Of a DNA stretch of 64,000 bases, positions 21,675 to 34,800 are shown piece after piece. Position 1 is the stretch's first letter. Every line of letters begins with the position of its first letter. Below the pieces are notes generated by a model. The model saw only the letters and a program-made list of their open reading frames with translations. It was not told the DNA's origin and did no database searches. This stretch comes from Colias croceus (taxonomy: Eukaryota > Arthropoda > Insecta > Lepidoptera > Pieridae), in assembly GCF_905220415.1 (NCBI RefSeq), contig NC_059563.1, positions 5,590,001-5,654,000 on the forward strand, read 5' to 3'. The position numbers and the translations under genes are program-made.

Positions 21675-22845
21675 GATCTCATTCCACCACAAGACACGGA
21701 GTCGTATCTTCTAAAAACGCAGAACGCGATCACAAATCTACAAGCAAAACTACATTCAGCTAGAAATAGCAATGCGTCTACCATACCTTCACAACTTACC
21801 ACCAGTCTCATCAGTGAAAAGACGATCGTATCCCGTCTGCCGCTCTCCCAGCTTAGCAGATCTAATTCCCTCAACTACCGCTTACGAAGGAAAGACAACG
21901 GCAGCGACAGCAGCCCCCTACGCAGCCCGGGACACTATGTCATCACCGGGTCATCGAAAGTTCCAGAAAATTCTAGAATCCTCCTCAATTCAGCGTCCCG
22001 ATCTCTCGACGCGGAAGCGCGAAGAGATTCCAACATGAACAGCCCCAGTTCAGACAGAGGCCTACTGAGCAATAGTTCAGATGACAAAACACTATCAAAT
22101 CGTCCACCATACGATGTGGACACTATTCTATCACCGCACAGGAAAACGCACACACGGCACAGATCTTTCGGCGGCAGAAACACAGAATTTGCCAACGATA
22201 ACAATAACGCGACTCAAGTGTGTCTCAAGACGGTATTGAAAAACAACGCCTTAGATACCAAGGAGTATAGGATCGATCAAACTCGTAGTCAAGGCGAGAA
22301 GAAGCACCAGAGAGTTTTGAGCGATAGTAAAGCTAAACCGGCGTATAATAACGCCGCTTTTGGCTTATCAATCAGACGGTCCAGCTCTTTTAATACGGTC
22401 AACAAAAACAATAATATCATCGATCCAAGATTGGTGTCAAGAAGATCAAGTGGTCAGTCAGAGGAATACAAAGATTATTCGGACGAATCGGACAATGGGT
22501 CGTTCGATAAATCGCAAGATATTAGGTACAAGCGGCAGATTACCAGGGGCAGAATCGATTCGCCAGATTTCAAATCGATAGCTCCCGCCAATTCACCGCG
22601 ATGTCCGAATACGCCGGAGATGCAGAGGAAATTCGGGCCGGGATTGGTCAGGAATTCGGTGCGAGTGACCAATAAGGAGCGAGTGGTGAACACGCGCATG
22701 TCTGAACCACCAATGGGGAGAGAGGAGCGCGCTAAACCGACCAATCATCAGAGTAGAAGAGCGGCTGATCCAACGCGGCAAGCTGTACTGACTAGGCTCT
22801 CGAAATCTAGATCGTCTACGCGGGAACCACAGAAACAAGATAAAG
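21675..22845 (+). CDS. Unknown + gene, exon 1 of those visible
   Basis: 1171 nt, entered in phase 0 after TTCCTTGTTCCAG and left at AAAG|GTAATT (phase 1). It encodes about 390 residues beginning DLIPPQDTESYLLKTQNAI. A short amphipathic stretch comes first, then Ser/Arg/Asn-rich sequence with repeated SRRSS and RSSSF-type sites that look like basophilic kinase targets. Reading through the acceptor into the upstream AT-rich frame is not supported. Confidence 0.85.
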
Positions 22846-25800
22846 GTAATTTTTTCTAATTGTTAGTTAAATTAAAAATCCTACTAATATTATAAATGCG
22901 AAAGTTTGTGAGGATGTGTATGCGTGTTTGTTACTCTTTCACGCAAGTTCTACTGAACCTATTACAATGAAATTTAGCACACATATAGAGAGTAACTTGG
23001 ATTAACACAAAGGATAGGTTTTATCTCGGAAATCCCACGGGAACGGGAACTAAGCGGGTTTTCCTTTGAAAACGCGGGCGAAGCCGCGGGCGGTAATCTA
23101 GCCAGTTAATAAATGATTATAATGCTATGTACACACAGCATAATAACCATAAAGTGCAAGACATTAACCAAGAACCATACACAATCAATTTATCGAAGGA
23201 CCCATTGTTTTTGCAATCATTGTCTATGATTTTATTGTTTCGAAGTACTTTAAGATCCTTTGTCTTTTATTTTGATTATTGATAAAGATTTTAAATAATT
23301 AGGAAATGCCTAAGGGAAATGCTAATCGTATGATTTATCAATCTATATTTCCGCGACTTTGTAATAACACAGCATAATATTATTATACCTAATTTAAGTG
23401 CTGACTGTATTATAGATTATTTTTGATTATACACATATATAGACAACATGTGTTAGAGACGGATAATATACAAATATAAAACACACTAGCCCCCTCCCGT
23501 TTAAATATATAACAGACAAGCTGCGCTTCGCGGTTTCACCTGCGTGGCTCATCTCCTGTTGATCTTAGCGTAATGATATATAGCCTTCCTCGATAAATGG
23601 GCTATCTATCATCGAAAGAATTTTTCAAATCGGACCAGTAGTTCCTGACTCTGAGATTAGCGCGTTCAAACAAACTAACTTTTCAGCTTTATAATATTAA
23701 GTATACCTAGATTTAGATATTGTTATTAAATTATTCATACGGTAACTATATGTAACTGAATGTATGTTTGAAATATGTAATCCTTACTTCCCTACTAATA
23801 TTATAAATGCGAAAGTAACTCTGTCTGTCTGTCTGTTACGCTTTCCTGTTTAAAACCTCTCAACCGATTTTTATGAAATTTGGCACAGACAATCTTTAGA
23901 CCCTGAGAAAGAAGATAGGCTACCTTTTATTGCGAAATATGTACCACGGGCGAAGCCAAGGCGGACCGCTATATATGTATAGTATATATTAAAACAACAT
24001 TAACAAAATAATCGTTTCATTATCTGTAATGGTAGATTAGTTACCTGTAAAAAGGGTATGTTAGTGTAATTGACATTATGTTATGTTATGTATGTTTTAC
24101 GTTTTTTAGCATCAAATCATTAAAATAAAATTTATTTCATTGTAGTTTGTACAATGCTAGTTATTGTAGTTAGTATTTTGCCACAGGGCGATTCTATTAT
24201 TTATTTTATCGCTACAAAAACAGTATCAAAACAATCCAGTAGGATATAATCACAATATTCTGAACGCATAATGGTCAAAGCTATTCCACCAAAAAAAAAA
24301 AAATATTAAAAAACATTTTTTTTTCAATTCCAGGTCAAAAGAAACCAAACCAACACCGTTCGTCATCAGCTCTTGCTTCAAAAGAGATAGAGTTTTCAAA
24401 TTGGAAGAAACGAGCATCCTACGACCCTATGAAAGCCGCGCAGGCGGAGAGAGAGAGAAAGAGACAGCAGATTGCGAAACGGCAGGAGTGTAACAAGGAC
24501 GACCTTAGTTCGCCTAGGTATGTTTTTTTTAAATAAATAAATATAAATAAATAATTCGGGACAATTTTCACACACGGCACGATCTGATACCATGCTAAGT
24601 TTTCGCTTGTGTTATAGAAACCAGATGACTGATAAACATACATGTATAATTCTAAATAAATACTAATATAGATAACTAGCTGCTCCGCGCGGTTTCACCC
24701 CCGTGGCTCCACTCCTGTTGGTCGCAGCGTGATGATACATAGCCTATAACCTTCCTCGATAAATGGGCTATCTAACAGCGAAATAATTTTTCAAATCGGA
24801 CCAGTAGTTCCCGAGATTAGCGCGTTCAAATAAACAAACAAACAAACTCTTCAGCTTTATAATATTAGTATAGATTAACACCCAAACACAGAGAAATAAA
24901 ACGCCTATGTTTATCGAACAATATTTTTATAGATTTATGTTTAACTTTATTTTAGAATACATGAATTATATTAAAAAAAAATTATAATAATAAAGCATGT
25001 TTTTTCGAACTATATTTCTATTAATTAATTATTGAAACTTCTTTAGGCGCATAGAGAGTAAAAATTCAAGGTCGCGTCATTGCTATACCATCACGTCATG
25101 GAGTAAGGCGACGATTTTGGTATCTTTGAATCTTGCCAAAGAAGTTTCACTTCTAACACGTGAGATTGGCACACACGCTCTTTTTTTGTTACTATACTTT
25201 CATATTATTATGTTTAATATTTTTAATTTTTAACCGACTTCAAAAAAAGGAGGAGGTTATCAATTCGGCCGGTATGTTTTTTTATGTATGTACACCGATT
25301 ACTCCGAGGTTTCTGAACCGATTTACGTGATTCTTTTTTTGTTCGATGCGGGATGGTGTCGAATTGGTCCCTTAAAAATGTTATTCGGATAGGCCCAGTA
25401 GTTTTTATTTTATGAGCATTTTTGTCTGTATCTGTAAATGTTGCAAGTTTGAAGTCGGTTGTTTTTAACGCAGTTATCACTTGTTTCATATTTATTACTG
25501 TTTTACTATTGAAAAAACTTTTTACTATTAATTTTGTATCCATTGCAGCCAATCATCACCAGTCCACCGCTCCCAATCGTTCCACACGACGAACATAGCG
25601 GACCTGACCCTGGACTACTCCTCCGAGGGTACGGAGGATGATCAGCTCACACTGCCAATAGATCCCATGGTCACATCCACGCATTCGGACATCCTGGATG
25701 TGAGGAGACGGGTGAACAATGTGGTGCTGGGGAGGGAGTATGTGGCTAATTTTAAGGTGAGAATAATATGCTCAATACTTCAATAGTATTTTTGAAGTGA

Positions 25801-28800
25801 AACTTCTTTATCGGGGTTGGAAAAAAATTTAGTGTAACATTTTTTCGTTTCGCGCCATCTTTTTCTTATCCCTACCGCGCGTGATTCGACGTATTTCTAT
25901 AAAGTGGCATATAGTAAATTATTTTTTGAAAAAAAAAGGTCAAAAGAAGTTTCACTTCTTACGTGTGTACACTAGTACACGCACACATTATTTTTTGCAT
26001 ATGTATACGTAACGTAATGTTTTAACAAAAAATAGGTGTAAAATGTTTCTTATTTAATAAATATAGTCTATTATGAAACAAATGTTACGAGTGTTAGATT
26101 TAAAATATCTACAAGTAGGAGATTATTATCTATTTTTATAACCTAGTAGGTAATCTATACATATAATAAATCCGTAGAAGGGTACAATTCTGTACATTGA
26201 AAATATTGAAAAAATAAATAGCAGGGGGTGCTACTGGATCGATACCAAACCCAAATATGTGATTAAATTTTGTGTTGTTTAAAATTAGTTAACGGTATTT
26301 TTATGACTTTAAAAACTTGCTATAAGAAGCAATAAATATAAATCTTGCTTTTGTAATAACTTTATTATCACATACAACATAATATGAGCATTGATATATA
26401 CACAAGCGGTCCGCCCCGGCTTCGCCCGTGGTTATATATTTCGCAATAAAAGGTAGCCTATGTTCTTTCTCAGGGTCTAAAGATTGTCTGTGCCAAATTT
26501 CATCAAAATCGGTTGAGACGTTTAAGCGGGAAAGCGTAACAGACAGACAGAGAGACAGAGTTACTTTCGCATTTATAATATTAAGTAGGGATTATAATAT
26601 TAGTAGGGATAACTAACGTCACCATTAAAATATATACTATATTGATTCAAGGTGAACCAACCAGACAAGAAACACACGCGCAAAATAAAACCAGATAGAG
26701 ACAACCTGGACAAGCGGAGGACGTTCATCCTGGACAGCGACTCCACGACCAACGGCAGCAGTCCCCGGAACAGCTCCATCTTCAGCCAGGAGAAGTCTCT
26801 CACGGACACGGAGGGAGAGAGCGGGACGGAGAGTGCCCCGGTCGTGATGAGGCAGAGCAGGACGCAAGTGCAAGCGAAACAGAGGTGGGTTGGGGTGGAA
26901 ATCATGGGGAGAAAACTGGGAAAATGCGGTGGGAAGTGGGAAATTTTTGTGGTAGATGGTGCAGGGGTGGTGGCAGATTCAGGTAATTTATAAATTTATA
27001 GGTATTTGTAGCATTTTACGTTCAATTTAGTCCGAAAAGAACTCCAGGTTCGGGATGAATTAAGGTAAGTCGTCATTTTGGTAGATTTTTCTACAAATAA
27101 TTATGGTGTAAAATAGAAGTAACTGGTACAGCAATTTATTCATATTTTTTTGTGCAATAATCATTTATTCTTTCATCTAAATAAAAAGCATAAGTAACTT
27201 GGATTAACACATACGATAGGTTCACCTATCCTATGCTATCTGGTTTTGCTTTGATAAAGCGGGCGAAGCCGCAGACGGTAAGCTAGTGATCAATAAACTT
27301 TATATTACAGGTACAGTGGTGACTACTCAATGTCGTCATCAACAACGTCAGCGAGCAACAAAAAGCCAAAAGAGATACAACCGAGATATCTTGACATATC
27401 CAAATATAAATCGGAGAATTCGCCGAAAAACTTCTTAAGACGGGACCCGAGCAAAACATATGTAGGCGTTCTTAATAATAACGAGAAAAACGTTAGCAAG
27501 GGTAGCGCTCAGCATTATGAAATGGGTAAGTTTAAACTAATTATTATAATTGTATAATCATTAATTTCAAAACAAAAAAAAAATGTAGTTATTGTAATTT
27601 TTGTCACTTAAAGTATCGGTAATTTTATTACGTACTTGATAGATGTTGAATAAAAAAAGTTTGCCCATAGGGCGTAATCATAAATAATTCGGCGCCAGAA
27701 TCCGCCATCTTACTTTTTTTTAAAGTTTGACATGACAAATGTCACTTTAACATATTAGACGTAGGTATTTAAAGTAATTAATCAAATCTTTTACGTAAAA
27801 ATTTTAGAGCATATCAAAAAATTTAATAATAATTTAACTGTTTAATTTTACAGAACAAAAGAAACAAGAGTTAGAGAAGTGGAAACGAAGAGCGTCGTAC
27901 GACCCGCGCAAGGCCGCGGCGCTCGGCAAGTCCAAAACACCGCCCAAGACTGCGAGGTGAGTTCGCACTCAAACTCACACTCACACTCAAACTCACACTC
28001 ACACTCAAACTCACACTCACACTCAAACTCACACTCACACTCACACTCACACTCAAACTCAACACTACTCAAATAAATAACTCTACTCAAATAAAGAACT
28101 CTACTCAAATAAACATTAGTCATATTAGTGCTGATTTACACAGGGTCAGTAACTGACTACAAATTCGAGGCAAATCAGTGCCGACCCGAAAAAAACCCTG
28201 TGTAAACGGATTTGAAGTCAGTACAGAGGCTTGAAGTCTATGCAAACAGTTAAAGTAAGTGCTGATTTACACAGGGTCAGTAACTGACTACAAATTCGAG
28301 GCAAATCAGTGCAGTCACTCTTACGGTACACACCTGTTGCAATTGTCGAAGCGTTTTTAAAATCACAAATTTGATTATATTATTATAACTGCCGTAACAT
28401 CACTTGTAGTACTTTTGAAAAACACAGTGAACAACTATAATCAGTGTTTAGACTCCGTATTGTGGCTAAAAACTAGAAGATTTATTTCACGATTTGGCCG
28501 TTATTAATCTTATTGGAGGTAGGTGAATTAAATAATTTATAATTGGAACGACCTTCACCTTCTGTCACTCGCATTTGGCATATGTCATATCTGAATGATA
28601 TTTGTGCAAAGAGAACGGACTAGGGAGTCGCAGTGTTGCCATACCAAGAAATTTTGCCCAATTTTCTGGAAGATTAATCTCTACCTGATATAAATTAAAA
28701 ATGGATTGCGGGAAGTGTAAGAAGAATATAAATGATAAAGACTTGATGAAATGCAATTCTTGTGATATGTTTTTGCATTATCAATGTGCTAATTTATCAG

Positions 28801-31800
28801 AAAGTGAATTTAAAAAAATACTTCCAATGAACAAAATTAAATGGAAATGTCTATTATGTAAATCTAAAAAACATGGATTGTTAAGTGGGTCTTCTTCCCC
28901 TAAAGAAAACAGTGCATCGACACCAATTCTCAATATGAACTCGCAAACGCTTATGCAGTATTTCGACGAAAAATTCGAAAGCTGGCAACAAAAGTGGCGG
29001 GACGACCTCCTTGCAGCAATTCGGGAGGTATCCTCATCGTTTAAATGTGATATAGAAAGGTTAGAGTCGCGGTTGCTGGAGTCGGAGCAACGTATTACTG
29101 AACTGGAGCAAGTAATAAGTACATCTAAATCTTTTAATCCGCCCGACTTGTCTCAGGAGAATACCCAACTTCGCGCTGACCTGAAAAATCTCCAGTCCAA
29201 GTTCGACGATCTGGATCAAGCTTCCCGTAACTGTAACGTGGAAATCCAAAATGTGCCCGAGAAAAAGACTGAAAATCTCATTCACCTCTCCATTGAGATT
29301 GGTAAATTAATCGGCGTGAAAATTACTGAGACTGATATAAGATCCGTACATCGTGTGGCTCCCGGTTCTGCTAGCAATCGTCCAAAAAATATTATTCTGC
29401 AACTTTCCTCCCGAAGACTACGTGACAATATAATAGCGGCGGCGCGGGCGCGCCGCACACTCACGGTCGCGGCCCTGCTCGGTACTCCAACATCTGCCAC
29501 CGCCACAGTCTCTCAAAGTGCGCGTTTCTATATAAATGAACATTTAACACTCAAGAACAAAATGTTATTTAGATCTGTGAGACAACATGCGCAAAATATG
29601 TCCTATAAATACGTGTGGGTAAAAAATGCTTGTATTCTTATTAGGAAAACCGATGAATCTCGTGCTATTCATATAAAAGATATTTGTGATCTAGATAAAA
29701 TAAAGTGACTATCATTGTTTAGATCAAGTCACACTCTTAAAGCGTATCGTTATTTAAATCATTATGTAATGTACATCTTACTAACCGGAAGCATGAAAGC
29801 AAAATTCAAAAAAAGTATTACAAATATTTCTGACATATTATATTATTTTTGTTTTAATAATGCAAACAAGTAAATTGTCTATATTTTACCAAAACTGTGG
29901 TGGCTTAAAAACAAAACTTAATGAATTAAAATTAAATTTACTTGCGGCTGATTACGATGTTGTAATATTGGTGGAGACATGGCTTTCCAATAGTATACTT
30001 GATTCGGAAATACTGGTTAATAATTATTCTATGTTTCGTCGAGATCGAAATCTTAGTATATTTAATAAAAAAGGCGGTGGGGGCGTTTTAATAATGGTTA
30101 AAAGTTCAATTAATGTCTTGAGGAGGTTTGACTTGGAGGCCGATGACCTAGAAGAATTATATTTACATTTTCCATCATACTCAAATTTACTTTTATGTAC
30201 TTGTTATATTCCACCAGTTTCTAGAAATAATATTTACGATAGATTTTTTTACAAACTCCATGACATCTATACAAATTGTACATTCAGTAATTATCTTATA
30301 ATAGGTGATTTTAATCTATCCTATCTCAAATGGTCATCGGAATGCCCCTCGTCGGGCCCATTATCATGTGACACGGATACGGCTAAGTTATTATCATACA
30401 CAATGTCCTACCTTAATTTAAAACAATATAACACAATTTCAAATGAAAATAATAAAATACTCGACCTTATCCTAAGTAACATTATAGGAACTTCTGTTTG
30501 TGTTGCAGATGACCCGTTGCTTAACGTAGTTCCCCACCATCCTCCCCTAGATACCATACTGGAAATAGATACTCAACTCGACCTTATGTGTAGCGCTCCC
30601 AAAACGAAACGAAACTTTTTTAAAGCTAACTATGATTTAATTAACCAAGATCTCTCGAATATAGACTGGATATCGGAACTTAGTAGCCTCACTCCTGATG
30701 ATGCGGTTGATCTTTTCTATGAATATATGTATAAAATTATTGAGGAACAGGTACCCTTAGTAAAAACGAAATCTAAACGTTATCCAGTGTGGTTTTCTAA
30801 AGGTTTAATTTCTACTCTAAGAAAGAAAGTTAAAGTTTGGACGCGTTGGAAAGTCTATAAATCACTAAGAGACTATCAGGAATTCAATCTGCTTAGAAAG
30901 CGAGTAAAATTACTTATTAGGAATTGTTACACCAAATATATAGCTAACGTGGAATCATCACTTAAGGAGAACATCAAATATTTCTGGAAATACACGTCTG
31001 ACTTAAAAGAAACCAACTCAGGTTATCCTAAAATCATGAAATTAGCAACCTCTTCATCTTGCGATCCCAGCGTAATTTGCGAAATGTTCTCCAATTACTT
31101 TCAATCTGTATTTGAACCTATTACCCCTGGAGCTTACAATACCATTGAACTCTTAGACAATAAAAGTATACTAAATTTGCATCATATAAACTTAACTAAT
31201 AATGAAATATACAAAGCATTAAAGGATATCGATCCTAATAAAGGCTCAGGACCTGATAATATTAGTCCCATATTTTTAAGAAATGTAAGTGGAAGTATAT
31301 CTTTGCCATTACAAATAATATTTAATAATTGTTTAAAAACAGGAACTTTTCCGAATAGGTGGAAGACAGTTTTTATAACCCCTATTTTTAAATCTGGATC
31401 CAAAAATGATATTGCAAATTATCGTCCAATATCTATACTATCAGTAATTCCAAAAGTATTTGAAAGATTGGTTCACGGTCGAATATCCTCTAGCCTTAAA
31501 CATTTTATTATTGCAGAACAACATGGCTTTGTTAAAGGCAGGTCCACTTTGTCAAATCTGCTTGAATTCACCAACTATATTTTTAAAGGTCTGGATAAAA
31601 AGTGTCAAATAGAAACCATCTACACTGATTTTAAAAAAGCATTTGACAAGGTGGATCACATGTTGCTCTTAAAAAAATTGTCCTTCAATGGCATAAAAGG
31701 CAATCTTTTCCGCTGGTTTTCTTCATATTTACAAAATCGTGTCCAGGTGGTAGTAATGAACGGTTTTAAATCTTCTCCAGTAGTTGTAACGTCTGGTATT

Positions 31801-34800
31801 CCGCAAGGATCTATTCTCGGCCCTTTGCTCTTCACTATATTTATTAATGATATCTCCAGTTGCTTTAAACACTCAAAATTTCTATTATATGCCGACGACT
31901 TAAAAATATATTCATCCATATCAAATAAAAATGACATTCGTCTTATACAAGATGACCTTGATAGGTTTAGCGAATACTGCAAACACAATAAGCTATACCT
32001 ATCTTACAATAAATGCAAACATGTCCGTTTTACTAAAAATATAAATATTATTCCATCAAAATTTAAACTAGGAGAACACATTCTTGATACCGATTCGACT
32101 ATTCGTGATTTAGGCGTCTATCTTGATGCTAAACTCACAATGGACGTACATATTGACTACATATTAAAGAAAGCTTACCGTATGTTAGGTTTCATCACTC
32201 GAATTACTAAGAATTTCAGACGAAAGGACACATTTATTTGCCTCTACCAATCATTAGTTAGATCACACCTCGATTATGTATCTCCTATATGGAATCCATT
32301 TTATAATTGCTATGTAAATAAATTGGAAATGATACAGAAGAAGTTTCTGCGCACACTTAACTATCGCTTATGCTCTCCCAAATGCTCATACAACCAACTC
32401 TTAGAAAAATATAACATGATGTCCTTGACCAACAGACGTTCAGTAACTGATGCTGTCACTTTAAGAAGCATTTGCGTGGGTGAAATTGATTCTTCGAACT
32501 TACTAGCCGACTTGTCCTTTCGTGTGCCTTCGCGACCAACTCGTTCGAAATGTCTTTTCCATTTACAACATACCAGAACCAACGCAGGACAACGCGCGCC
32601 ACTTCACAGAATGTGTGTCTTACACAATGACAAACTGAATGAAATAGATATGTTTTCATGCTCCCGATATAGTTTCAAATGTACAATTAGCCAATTATAT
32701 GTATAATTTTTCTAACGTTCGATAATGTACATGCTTAGTTAATGCTTTCCCTTAGTTTAATATTTCAGAAATCTGTGTTAGTTTTAAGTATTTGGCTCCC
32801 TTGCAACAGATACCTATCAATTATTGTACAAGTGAGTTTTTTTTTCTTTTACTTTTTCTATTTATGTTCACTGTGAGACGTAGAGGAAACAATTGTTAAT
32901 GTTACCATTGTATGTCATTAATTTATATATTACACGGGTTTAATTGTTTCTGTAAGATCTCCAAATAAATAAATAAATAAATAAATAAATAGACCCGAAA
33001 AAAACCCTGTGTAAACAGATTTGAAGTCAGTACAGAGGCTTGAAGTCTATGCAAACAGTTAAAGTCAGTCGCGGCGCCGAATTTCGGCGCCGCGACTGAC
33101 TTGTCTACTGACCCTGTGTAAATCAGCACTTATTTGAGGTTCGCAAATACTATTTACAATTTCAACTGAACGTCAAAGTAGTATTATTTAAAAGAAATGA
33201 AACCTTACAATAGTTCGTAACAAGTTTGAACTCAAACTAAAGTGCTCTAATGCTTTTTATTTAAAACAAACTCAAACTAAAGTTCCTGTAAATTTTTACA
33301 TTACTTCTTTAGTAGTTTGTTCAAAAATTCGTTGACTATTGAGCAAGTCTAGAAAAATTGTTTTATTTTTGTTAATATTGTATGTCATCTATGGTTATTT
33401 TTTAATAATTAACTAGATTTCCTCCCGCGTTTTCGGCCAAAACCCGCATAGTTCCCGTTCCCGATGGATTTCCGGGATAAAACCTTTTCTATGTGTTAAT
33501 CCAAGTTACCCTCCATATGTGTGCTAAATTTCATTGTAATCGGTTCAGTGTAATTTGCGTGAAAGAGTAACAAACACACACATATCCTCACAAACTTTCG
33601 CATTTATAATATTAGTAGGATAGATCAGACTTTATGAAAATCATTGAAATTGCCATATTTGTGAAATAAAAGTTACATAAATCCAATATGAAAGTTTTAA
33701 CAGCTGTGTTTATTCATTATAGAGTCCATTTTAAAATTATGTATTGTATTTGAATCAAAATGTAAATATCTGCATTTTAATTGTAAAAATGTACCTGTAG
33801 ATATAATACTTTTAATACAAGAATGTAGTATACTTTTATGTTCAACTATAGCTTTATACTTCCTACTTGAGTTGTTTCTTTTGTGTTTCTATTGTTTTTC
33901 CTTCTTTTGTGTTGTTGTAAATTTCGATTAAAAACTATTTTTGGTGATTAATTAGATTATAAATAAAAAATATAGAGTACAATTAATTGTTAATAAAAAA
34001 TAAATGTTTAATACAATATATCTTACAAATTTTAGAGCGTGACAGTTGCCAATATGCATGCAATTTTGGCTAAAGTGCCACGGCGGCCATCTTGTGTAAT
34101 TGAGGTTAGTTAAATGTCAAATTGACATTTCGAGGGAAATTGGATATTCGTACTTACTAATCCGCACAAATTTTAATCGCAATGCTTATTAATATTTTTG
34201 CTATTCATTCCGCTAGACAGTGTGGGTTTATCATATTTTCTAAACTATGTAAATACACAAAAAAATGTGGTGTTGAATTAGTGGTTTCTTCATGACACTT
34301 TTCAAATTGAATCACCTCGTCATTGGCTTTCACCATTTCAGGAGTTCTATTATTATGGTTTTAATTTAGTATTTATTTTTATTTATTTGTATTTTATAAA
34401 TGTATATTACATAAATCTATACTTCATATTATGTTGTTACCTCGTGTCGTTATGCTTATAAATACAAAGGAGATTTTTCGGAAATAACTTTTTAAATACA
34501 GACATCATTCACCACATAAGAATGGTGAAATAATAGAGTGTAAAATTAACGTAAAAACAAATCATGTGTAGCACTTCTGAAAAATTTCTTTGGGAAAGAT
34601 ATTTTTTTAATATGTCTAAAGCTCTTTGTATATACGCCTAATCTTAACAACCTTGTTAAACTTGTTTTTATTAAATCTGTCTTATTTAACAAATTCATGG
34701 TGTTATTTTACACTATTATATAAAACTAGACTCACAATCACGTTTTTGCAATCGCATTTTTACTTTTTCACCAAGAAATACGGTGTTAATTTCAAATTTT

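Larger units (their letters stand above)
28313..32991 (+). mobile_element. Intact two-ORF CR1-like LINE with (TAAA)n tail
   Basis: 4.68 kb: a 5'UTR of about 390 bp, ORF1 (335 aa), a 151-nt spacer, ORF2 (948 aa), a 3'UTR of about 260 bp and seven or so AAAT units. The borders are exact because it sits inside a MITE whose sequence is known from the neighbouring copy; only one base of the target is missing and no target duplication is seen. Both ORFs are uninterrupted, so the copy is young and possibly still competent. It lies in the last intron of the + gene in the sense orientation. Confidence 0.88.
28127..33130 (+). mobile_element. MITE (partial tandem copy plus full copy), split by a LINE
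   Basis: A partial copy is at 28127-28255. A second copy starts at about 28257 and is interrupted after 28312 by the LINE, resuming at 32992 and ending 33130. The outer ends AGTGCTGATTTACACAGGGT and ACCCTGTGTAAATCAGCACT are perfect inverted repeats, and TATT flanks both sides (28123-28126 and 33131-33134). The right half holds an 18-bp perfect hairpin at 33064-33100 (GTCAGTCGCGGCGCCGAA arm). The uninterrupted first copy shows what the target looked like before the LINE arrived. Confidence 0.75.

Noticed and set aside
27848..28123. Frames of repeated Ser-His or Glu-Cys
   Set aside because: Produced by the CACTCA minisatellite.
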